Shown here one piece after another: positions 56,774-64,000 of a stretch of 64,000 nucleotides of DNA. Numbering within the stretch: the first letter of the stretch is position 1; each line of letters opens with the position of its first letter. The stretch lies in assembly GCF_947493125.1 (NCBI RefSeq), contig NZ_CANLQB010000002.1, forward strand, positions 434,001-498,000. The letters run 5' to 3'. Source of the stretch: an uncultured Roseobacter sp. (lineage in GTDB: Bacteria; Pseudomonadota; Alphaproteobacteria; Rhodobacterales; Rhodobacteraceae). The position numbers and the translations under genes are program-made. Below the pieces are notes generated by a model. That model saw only the letters and a list, made by a program, of their open reading frames with translations, did not search any database and was not told the DNA's origin.

Positions 56774-57793
56774 ATGCAATTGAAGCTTTGGTTCACTCTG
56801 CTGGCCGCTTTGGTCCTGGTCGCCGTCGCGGGTACCGTTCTTTGGCGTTTGGCGGACCACGATCTGGAGCGCCGGACACATGAGGGCTTTGATTTCCAGT
56901 CCTCCGGGCAGACCATCTCGGGAAGCCTGTGGCTTCCGGAGGACGATCCGATTGCGGCCATTGCCCTCGTTCACGGGGACGGGCCGCAGGATCGGACCTC
57001 CGCAGGCGGATATGCCCCGATCATCAATGCATTGCTCGACAGGCGTATCGCAGTGGCCTCCTGGGACAAACCCGGCGTTGGGGTGTCGGATGGAAACTGG
57101 CTGCATCAGTCCATGGCGGACCGCACGGCCGAAGTTCAGGCCGCTCTGCAGCGTCTGAACCAACGCTTTGATGGAGTTTCCGTCGGCGCTCTGGGCTTTT
57201 CGCAGGCCGGTTGGGTCTTGCCGTCTCTCACGCGCGATGACGCGGACTTTCTTGTGTTGGTGGGGGCTGCCGTCTCGTGGCAGGAGCAGGGGGCGTACTA
57301 CACGCGGGTACGCCTTGCGATGGACGGTGCGAGCGCTGAGGAGATTGAAGGCGCGATTGCCGGGCAGGACGCGGAGGACCAGCGTGTCTTTGGCCCGAAC
57401 GCTTCGGTAGATGCGGTCCCGGACGGCATGTCGACCGATCGCTGGCGATTTATCCGACAGAACCGGGACGCGGATGCGCGGGAGGCGCTTGCCGGGCTCG
57501 ATCTTCCCTTGCTTGCCCTTTGGGGCGAGAAGGATCTGAACGTCGATGCGGCACGCGACGTGGCGATCTACCGAGGTATCTTGTCCGAAAGGGAGGCGCC
57601 CACGCAGATCGTCGTTTGGCCGGATGCCACACATGGTCTTCTCAAGGCGTCCGCCTATAACTGGCAGTTGACCGGCGACTGGTCCGCATTTGCGGTCATC
57701 AGGTTTCTGGCGGAAGGTCGTTATGCCTATGCGCCGGGCGCGTTGGATAGGATTGCCGACTGGGTGGCGCAGACCGGCGACAGCGACAGCTGA
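56774..57793 (+). CDS. Membrane-anchored alpha/beta hydrolase
   Basis: A 339-residue alpha/beta-fold hydrolase with an N-terminal hydrophobic segment (FTLLAALVLVAVAGTVLW) that anchors or exports it. The catalytic elbow GFSQAGW places the Ser near residue 140; the oxyanion region is ALVHGDGPQDR. An Asp in ALWGEKDLNVD and the His in WPDATHGLL complete the triad. It resembles peptidase S9-like or dienelactone hydrolase-like proteins; the substrate is unknown. Confidence 0.86.
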   Translation: MQLKLWFTLLAALVLVAVAGTVLWRLADHDLERRTHEGFDFQSSGQTISGSLWLPEDDPIAAIALVHGDGPQDRTSAGGYAPIINALLDRRIAVASWDKPGVGVSDGNWLHQSMADRTAEVQAALQRLNQRFDGVSVGALGFSQAGWVLPSLTRDDADFLVLVGAAVSWQEQGAYYTRVRLAMDGASAEEIEGAIAGQDAEDQRVFGPNASVDAVPDGMSTDRWRFIRQNRDADAREALAGLDLPLLALWGEKDLNVDAARDVAIYRGILSEREAPTQIVVWPDATHGLLKASAYNWQLTGDWSAFAVIRFLAEGRYAYAPGALDRIADWVAQTGDSDS

Positions 57794-58166
57794 GCGCCGC
57801 CGCTTGGGTGATGTGGGCTCATGGCCGACTTTGGGTGCCGCGCAACCGGGCGTTGGGGCCGACCGACACCCAAGCGCCGATAACCGGGTCTGCCAAAAAC
57901 GACTCAAGGATCACCGACGGCTCCGATCAGCCCGGGCTGAGCGTGCCCGCGCGTCGCTGGGCCGGGATATGTTGTTCCGGGACCTCGGATTGCGCCAGAC
58001 TGATCAGGTCCTTGTCTGGAGACATGCGCCCGTCGATGACAGGGATGGCGCAGTGGAACAGGACCCTCGCGGCACCCAATCGCACAGGAAGCGGCTTTTC
58101 ACACCGGTCTTTCGCGGGCATAGTCACACCAATGGCATAAAATAGCCGAAACACAGGGAGTTACAC
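57794..58166. other. 373-bp gap upstream of the TAXI-TRAP genes
   Basis: No gene is supported here. It must carry the promoter of the TAXI gene; a GGGAG ribosome site is seen just before 58167. No inverted repeat stood out. Confidence 0.45.
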
Positions 58167-59117
58167 ATGAAGACCATTCGACTTCTCGCCGGTGCCGCCA
58201 TAGCGCTGGCTGTTGCCGCCACATCGGCCAGTGCCGAGACCCGCGTAACCTATAAATCCGCCAAATCCACGTCGTCCTACTACCAGATGGGGGTCCAGAT
58301 CGCGGAAGCGATGAAGGCGGGCTCGGATATCATCGTGACCGTCGAGGAAAGCCAGGGCTCCGTTCAAAACGTGATGGAGGTCAAGGCCCGGGGTGGGGAT
58401 TATGTGTTCACGACGCCTCCTGCGCTGGTGCGGCTGGCAAAGGGCGGCAAGGCGATGTTTGAAGGCAAGGGCGACCCGGCCTTCGACGAGATCCGCGCGC
58501 TGTTTCCCATTCCGTCCTTGACGATGCACTTTGTCACCCGCGCGGATGCTGACATCAACGGCTTCGCGGATCTCGAGGGCAAAACGGTCCTGCTGGGCAA
58601 AGGCTCCTTCGGGGCGCGTGAAGGGGAGAAATATCTGCAGCTTTTCGGTCTGGACGGCAAGGTGACGCTTGCGGAAGTCGAGCTCTCCAACGCCGTACCG
58701 GCCCTGAAGAACGGCCAGATTGATGCCTTTGTGACAGCTGGATCCTACCCCGCGCCAAATGTCATCGAGGCGGCGGCGTCAACGGGTGTAAACGTCCTGT
58801 CGTTGAGCGAGGATCAGATTGCCCAGACCAAGCGCGCACGCCTTGTGATCCCCGCAGGCACATATGCCGGACAAGAGAAGGACATCGTCACGACCTCTCT
58901 GCCCGTGGTCGCCTACACCACCACGAAAATGGATGACGAGACCGCCTATCAGCTCACAAAGACGTTCTGGGAGGGCAAAGCCGCCATGGGCGCGGCCGCA
59001 CCTTGGTGGAACGGTGTCGATGAGGGCCTGATGGGCAATATCGAAGGCAAGATCCACCCCGGTGCGATCCGCTATTACGAGGAAGCCGGAATGGCGCTGA
59101 CCGACGCGCAGATGTAG
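58167..59117 (+). CDS. TAXI-family TRAP transporter solute-binding protein
   Basis: A 316-residue periplasmic binding protein. The signal peptide is IRLLAGAAIALAVAATSASA, cleaved before ETRVTY. The TAXI pattern SYYQMGVQIAEAMK, EESQGSVQNVMEVKARGGDYVF and LEGKTVLLGKGSFGARE is clear. It delivers an unknown organic acid to the fused permease encoded next. A terminator between the two genes would make the binding protein more abundant than the permease. Confidence 0.92.
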   Translation: MKTIRLLAGAAIALAVAATSASAETRVTYKSAKSTSSYYQMGVQIAEAMKAGSDIIVTVEESQGSVQNVMEVKARGGDYVFTTPPALVRLAKGGKAMFEGKGDPAFDEIRALFPIPSLTMHFVTRADADINGFADLEGKTVLLGKGSFGAREGEKYLQLFGLDGKVTLAEVELSNAVPALKNGQIDAFVTAGSYPAPNVIEAAASTGVNVLSLSEDQIAQTKRARLVIPAGTYAGQEKDIVTTSLPVVAYTTTKMDDETAYQLTKTFWEGKAAMGAAAPWWNGVDEGLMGNIEGKIHPGAIRYYEEAGMALTDAQM

Positions 59118-59136
59118 GCTCCAAGCGAACGGCACG

Positions 59137-59164
59137 GGCCGGGCCAGGCTGCCCGGCCTTTTTT
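59137..59164 (+). terminator. Intercistronic terminator between TAXI binding protein and permease
   Basis: GGCCGGGC and GCCCGGCC form an 8-bp stem with a 6-nt loop followed by six T. It ends 13 nt before the permease ATG, an attenuator-like arrangement. Confidence 0.9.
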
Positions 59165-59177
59165 GTGGGATCACGTG

Positions 59178-60956
59178 ATGCTGGATGATGACCTGCCCAT
59201 CCGTTGGAAACCGGTTTGGTTGCTTCTGGCGGCTGTTTTGGTGGCCTATCATATTGGTCTGATCTTCTGGGGCCTGGTGCCCAACCTCGTATCACGCCCC
59301 CTGCACATGGCGCTGATCCTGCCCTGGATCTTCATATTCGCGGCCCGGGACCGTGGCCAGCGTCTCTCCGGCACCCTGTTCGCGGGCCTTGGCGTTGCGG
59401 CCTCCGTTTGGGTTGCCTGGAACCACGATGCTTTGGGAGATCAATACGGGTTTCTGGAGACCAATTTCCAGATCGGTGTCGCCATCGTGCTGCTCACCTG
59501 CGTCTTGGAGGCGGCCCGGCGCGCCATCGGATGGCCCTTGCCTCTAGTGGCAGCGCTCGCGCTTGCCTACGCGCTTTTGGGTCAGAACATTCCCGGCGAG
59601 TTCGGCCATTCCGGCACGCCGCTGAAGAGCTTTCTGGGCACAATGACAATCGCCGAGGGCGGCATCTGGGGGACGCTCACGGCGGTCTCCGTCGGCGTTG
59701 TTTCCATCTTTGTGGTCTTCGGAGCGGTCCTCAATGCGGGCGAGGCGGGGCAAGGGTTCATGAATGTGGCCTCCGCCGCTGCCGGGCGCCTCAAGGGGGG
59801 CGCTGCGAAGGTGTCCGTCATCTCCTCGGCGCTCTTCGGTTCGATCTCCGGCTCTGCTTCGGCCAATGTGGCCTCGACGGGTGCGGTCACGCTGCCGGCC
59901 ATGACCAAGCTGGGATATCCCAAACGACTGGCGGGCGCGGTCGAGGCGGTCGCCTCGTCCGGTGGCCAGATCATGCCACCGCTGATGGGGGCCGGAGCCT
60001 TCGTGATGGTGGAGCTCACCGGCGTGCCCTACACGGGCATCATGGCTGCTGCGGCTTTGCCCGCGCTGCTCTACTTTCTTGCGGTCTGGGTCGGCATCAA
60101 TGCCTATGCCAGCCATACGGAGCTCAAGGGTATTGAGGTCAAGGACCAGCCTGGCCTGAAGGATGTGGCCATCACCTCCGCCTTCTTCCTCGTCCCCTTC
60201 GCGGTGCTGCTCTGGGGCATGTTCGGGCTGGGGGTCACGCCGCAATATGCCGCCTGTCTGGCCATTAGTGTGGGAGCAGTGCTGTTGCTCTTCGACCGGA
60301 CGCTGCGCGTGGATCTTGGCGCGACATGGGCGCGGGTGGAGGCGGCGCTGCTCACGGCGGCACGGCAGGTGGCGCTGATCGCCTCCATCATCCTCTGCGC
60401 GTCGATCATCATCGGGGTGCTGTCGATCACCGGCCTCGGGGTCAAGATCACATCATTGATCCTCTCGGGTGCTGGTGGGATGCTCTGGCCCGCGCTCCTG
60501 CTCACGGCGCTCGCCTGTTTGATCCTTGGCATGGAGGTGCCGACGACGGCCGCCTATGTGATCTGTGTTTCGGTTGCTGGGCCTGCGCTGATCCAGCTGG
60601 GCTTGGAGCCGTTGCAGGCGCATCTCTTCGTCTTCTGGTACGCCCTTTTGTCGACCATCACGCCGCCGGTCTGCGGTGCGGTGTTCATCGCCTCGGGCAT
60701 GGTGCGCGAGAACTGGCTGCGCGTCGCGGTCACGGCGATGGCGCTTGGCGTGGGCCTGTATGTGATCCCGCTTGGTATGATCGCCAACCCCGATTTGATC
60801 CGCCTGGCCGACGATCCTGCCATGTCCATGGTTGCCTTTCTGCGCGTGGCCTTGGGGCTGGGGCTGATATCCTATGGGCTGATCGCGATGCGCGCCGCGC
60901 TGAAGACGTTGGCGCTGTGCGCCGTTGGGCTTTGCGTCATTTTCGTTCCGATATAG
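59178..60956 (+). CDS. TRAP transporter permease, fused DctQM type
   Basis: A ~592-residue polytopic membrane protein. Roughly 16 hydrophobic helices are seen. The first ~100 residues correspond to the small DctQ-like unit and the rest to the large DctM-like unit, with SGSASANVASTGAVTLPAMTKLGYPKRLAGAVEAVASSGGQIMPPLMGAGAFVM as the conserved hairpin region and a second ITPPVCGAVFIASGM hairpin. This fusion is standard for TAXI systems. The ATG at 59178 is preceded by GGGA; a TTG at 59163 overlaps the terminator. Confidence 0.92.
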   Translation: MLDDDLPIRWKPVWLLLAAVLVAYHIGLIFWGLVPNLVSRPLHMALILPWIFIFAARDRGQRLSGTLFAGLGVAASVWVAWNHDALGDQYGFLETNFQIGVAIVLLTCVLEAARRAIGWPLPLVAALALAYALLGQNIPGEFGHSGTPLKSFLGTMTIAEGGIWGTLTAVSVGVVSIFVVFGAVLNAGEAGQGFMNVASAAAGRLKGGAAKVSVISSALFGSISGSASANVASTGAVTLPAMTKLGYPKRLAGAVEAVASSGGQIMPPLMGAGAFVMVELTGVPYTGIMAAAALPALLYFLAVWVGINAYASHTELKGIEVKDQPGLKDVAITSAFFLVPFAVLLWGMFGLGVTPQYAACLAISVGAVLLLFDRTLRVDLGATWARVEAALLTAARQVALIASIILCASIIIGVLSITGLGVKITSLILSGAGGMLWPALLLTALACLILGMEVPTTAAYVICVSVAGPALIQLGLEPLQAHLFVFWYALLSTITPPVCGAVFIASGMVRENWLRVAVTAMALGVGLYVIPLGMIANPDLIRLADDPAMSMVAFLRVALGLGLISYGLIAMRAALKTLALCAVGLCVIFVPI

Positions 60957-61076
60957 GGCGCGATTTGCCGGGCTGGCACGAAACGGTCGGTACGGCGCCC
61001 GCGGGTCGGTTGCAGTGGCACATCAGCTGAACGTTCGGTGCCTGATCGATCCATGTCTGCTTGGAGCGACGCAATC

Positions 61077-61105
61077 AAAAGCCGGTCATTCGCTGACCGG
61101 CTTTT
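61077..61105. terminator. Bidirectional intrinsic terminator
   Basis: AAAAGCCGGTCA-TTCGC-TGACCGGCTTTT is a perfect 8-bp stem flanked by A4 and T4, located between the convergent permease and aldo/keto reductase genes. It can stop transcription from both sides. Confidence 0.9.
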
Positions 61106-61118
61106 GCTATCTTCCTGT

Positions 61119-62261
<1,143 letters not shown>

Positions 62262-62303
62262 GGAATGTCCTTTGCAAACAAGGTTCGAAATGTGGGGTCG
62301 GTG

Positions 62304-62870
62304 TCAGCTGCCCGGCGTATCGCGCACAAATGAATTGCCGCGCTCCGCCGTTGCAGTGAAGGTCATGGCGTCGATCTTCCAGCCTTCGCCGGTCTCGACA
62401 AAGCTGTGAAGATAGGTGCCCCAGACCTCCCAAAGCGCTTCGCCGCCGTTTTCGGGCAGGGCGCCGCGTTGCAGCTGGTTCCAGGCGTAGCCATGTGAGA
62501 GCAGCGTGGCGCTGCCATCTTCCTCGAAGATCACCCGGTGATTGCCGCGCAGGTGAAAGGACGTTTTCTCCTCGGTCAGGTTGGAGGACCAGCCGGAGAT
62601 CAGCGCATCCGCAGGAATCGTCGCGGGCTCGCCGCCCACCAGCGAGGTGAAGTCGACCTCAATCGTCTCGATGAAGAAAGACCGGGCCAGCGTCCAGTCC
62701 TTGGCATCCACGGCCGCATCGAGAGCGTCGGCGATCCGCACCATTTCCGCTTGATCCACAAGGGTTTCCGCGGTGATCGGAGTTCCGGAAAAGGCTCTGG
62801 TCTCGGCCTGAAGCGGGGGCACCGTGGCCAGCAGCGTTGCGATGATGGGAGCGGTGATCGTGCGGGTCAT
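62304..62870 (-). CDS. Exported SnoaL/NTF2-like protein
   Basis: A 188-residue protein with a signal peptide (IIATLLATVPPLQA). The mature part is an NTF2-like fold: DALDAAVDAKDWTLARSFF, DFTSLVGGEPATIPADALISGW, HLRGNHRVIFEEDGSA and EGWKIDAMTFTA. Such folds serve as isomerases, dehydratases or ligand binders; no specific activity can be assigned. It lies 42 nt upstream of the Tat-exported aldo/keto reductase on the same strand, probably in one operon. Confidence 0.83.
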   Translation of the reverse strand: MTRTITAPIIATLLATVPPLQAETRAFSGTPITAETLVDQAEMVRIADALDAAVDAKDWTLARSFFIETIEVDFTSLVGGEPATIPADALISGWSSNLTEEKTSFHLRGNHRVIFEEDGSATLLSHGYAWNQLQRGALPENGGEALWEVWGTYLHSFVETGEGWKIDAMTFTATAERGNSFVRDTPGS

Positions 62871-62956
62871 GATAAGTCTCCATCGTTTTGGTGATGGGAC
62901 ATATCTGGTGTCGTCAAAGCATAAATAAAAATTTCAACTGGGTATATTTTTGATGC

Positions 62957-63847
62957 CTAATCGGTATCTATCGATCTGACGATGTCTTCCAGCCGCCGCG
63001 CCAGCGGACCGGACCGCTTGCCCGTCAAAAACAGGAACTCGATGGGCACCGACAGGCCCTGAACCTTGCGAAACTGCACTTGGTGTGGCGGGCGATACAT
63101 GTTCGCCGAGTTGACAAAGGCACAGCCGACACCTGCGGCCACAAGGCTCAGTATCGTTGTTTCGGTCTCGGCCTCCTGCACGATGAGAGGATCAAGGCCG
63201 ATGCCCTCGAGCGCGGCGAACAGCGTGTCGTAGTAGGCGGGGGCCACGACACGGGGAAAGGCCACCAGCGGCAGCCCATCGATATCCTCGAGCGAGAGGG
63301 CTTCATCTGTGTCAAACTCCAGATCCACAGATGCGGCGAGCATCACATCATCAACCCGTAACGGCACGATGCGCACCGCGTCGGCCACCAGATTGTCCTG
63401 CCGGTACACGAAGGCGGCATCCAGATCCCCCGCCATCACCGCGTCGATCTGCTGGACCGATCCCATTGGGATGATCTCCATCCGGACATTTGGGTGCGCG
63501 CGTGCAAACCGGCTGAGCGCTCGTGGCAGGTGGCCCGCCCAGGAGGCGCTTTCCAGTAGGCCGATACGCAGGTGGCCTGCCTCGCCCCTGTCGATCCGGC
63601 GCGCCTCCTGAACGGCGTCCTCCGAGGCGGCCAACACGGCGCGCGCGCGGGCGGCGAAGGCCCGGCCGGCCTCTGTCAGAACCACACGACGCCCCTCGCG
63701 CACGAGCAGATTGACGCCCAACTCCGTCTCCAGATCGCGGATCTGACGCGACACGGCGGGCTGCGCGATATTCAGTCGATCAGCGGCATGGCTGATCCCG
63801 CCATGATCGGCAACGGCAACGAAATATCGCAAATGTCGAAGCTCCAT
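62957..63847 (-). CDS. LysR-family transcriptional regulator
   Basis: A ~296-residue LysR regulator. The N-terminal DNA-binding helix-turn-helix is MELRHLRYFVAVADHGGISHAADRLNIAQPAVSRQIRDLE, and the substrate-binding domain follows from about residue 90. The ATG at 63847 gives the standard MELRHLRYF start; an upstream in-frame start at 63889 would add 14 residues. It is on the same strand as, and upstream of, the SnoaL-like and aldo/keto reductase genes. Confidence 0.92.
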   Translation of the reverse strand: MELRHLRYFVAVADHGGISHAADRLNIAQPAVSRQIRDLETELGVNLLVREGRRVVLTEAGRAFAARARAVLAASEDAVQEARRIDRGEAGHLRIGLLESASWAGHLPRALSRFARAHPNVRMEIIPMGSVQQIDAVMAGDLDAAFVYRQDNLVADAVRIVPLRVDDVMLAASVDLEFDTDEALSLEDIDGLPLVAFPRVVAPAYYDTLFAALEGIGLDPLIVQEAETETTILSLVAAGVGCAFVNSANMYRPPHQVQFRKVQGLSVPIEFLFLTGKRSGPLARRLEDIVRSIDTD

Positions 63848-63889
63848 ACCATATGCCTGGAGGTTATTAAAATTAATCAGAATTAGCAT

Positions 63890-64000
63890 TTTTTAGTATC
63901 GGTCTCAATGCGCAGCTTCAGGGGATGAGGACAAACGCGCAGTCACATGCCGGTGTCGGTTCCATCGGAACGGTTGGCGTCCTGGGCTGGTCAGGCGATA
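63890..64000 (+). other. Window edge upstream of the LysR gene
   Basis: About 110 bp. A plus-strand frame from ATG at 63925 (MRTNAQSHAGVGS...) and another from 63949 (MPVSVPSERLAS...) are open to the window end. A divergent gene is plausible, but neither frame is long enough to call. Confidence 0.3.

Noticed and set aside
57927..58154. Minus-strand 75-codon frame in the gap before the TAXI gene
   Set aside because: No ribosome site, no family features, and it would overlap the expected TAXI promoter.

Overview
The window reads as chromosomal DNA of a GC-rich alphaproteobacterium, most likely of the Roseobacter group (Rhodobacteraceae in the broad sense). This placement is an inference from gene content and order: a paaABCDE/Z/K/I/J block with a TetR regulator, an NDUFA9-type dehydrogenase next to uppP, fused TRAP/TAXI transporters, gltB/gltD and a single small HU protein. 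No rRNA or other phylogenetic marker is present. Coding density is high and many genes overlap by ATGA or GTGA.

Bases 1-10401 hold the 3' end of an extracellular-type contractile injection system (eCIS, of the Afp/PVC/MAC kind). Four genes are translationally coupled: a large baseplate protein cut by the window edge, a 1240-residue tape-measure protein with a long disordered, repeat-bearing centre, an AAA+ ATPase, and an unusual 1099-residue protein. That last protein combines a signal peptide, a peptidoglycan-binding-like segment, a degenerate GH18-like barrel and three C-terminal membrane helices. It is the least expected gene here and may be an envelope anchor or wall-interacting factor for the injection machine. 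Sheath, tube and spike genes would lie upstream, outside the window.

Bases 10480-20802 are a phenylacetate catabolic cluster: paaJABCDE on the plus strand, paaI-paaK-paaR (TetR) on the minus strand, and paaZ-paaX (PaaX-family regulator) on the plus strand. Similar operator-like sequences precede paaJ and lie between paaI and paaZ. Immediately after it (20880-21657) is a wrecked large serine recombinase ending at tRNA-Leu(CAG), the scar of a former integrative element.

Bases 21833-39883 carry housekeeping genes: NDUFA9-like, uppP, gltD, then a secreted protein and two GFA-family genes placed between gltD and gltB, mtgA, a glutathione transferase, queG, a hydantoinase/oxoprolinase-like protein, a soluble triple-PAS chemoreceptor, msrB-msrA and an exported glutathione peroxidase. 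Bases 40029-48690 hold a GlxA-type regulator, two exporters, polyphosphate kinase 2, HU, a coupled adenine deaminase/AMP nucleosidase pair, a VOC protein and a class II aldolase. Bases 48917-52918 are an acyl-CoA dehydrogenase, NDP-forming acyl-CoA synthetase and CaiD-like hydratase operon. The rest contains a glycosyltransferase, an SDR, ExoD, a GNAT, an alpha/beta hydrolase, a TAXI-TRAP transporter and a minus-strand group of LysR, SnoaL-like and Tat-exported aldo/keto reductase genes.

Notable non-coding structure includes a 26-bp-arm perfect palindrome (39918-39971), a 25-bp-arm perfect palindrome inside a coding linker (51431-51482), four GTCGGTA repeats at exact 11-bp spacing (25290-25329), and a chemoreceptor ribosome binding site inside a hairpin. 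No CRISPR array, intact insertion sequence or intact prophage was seen.
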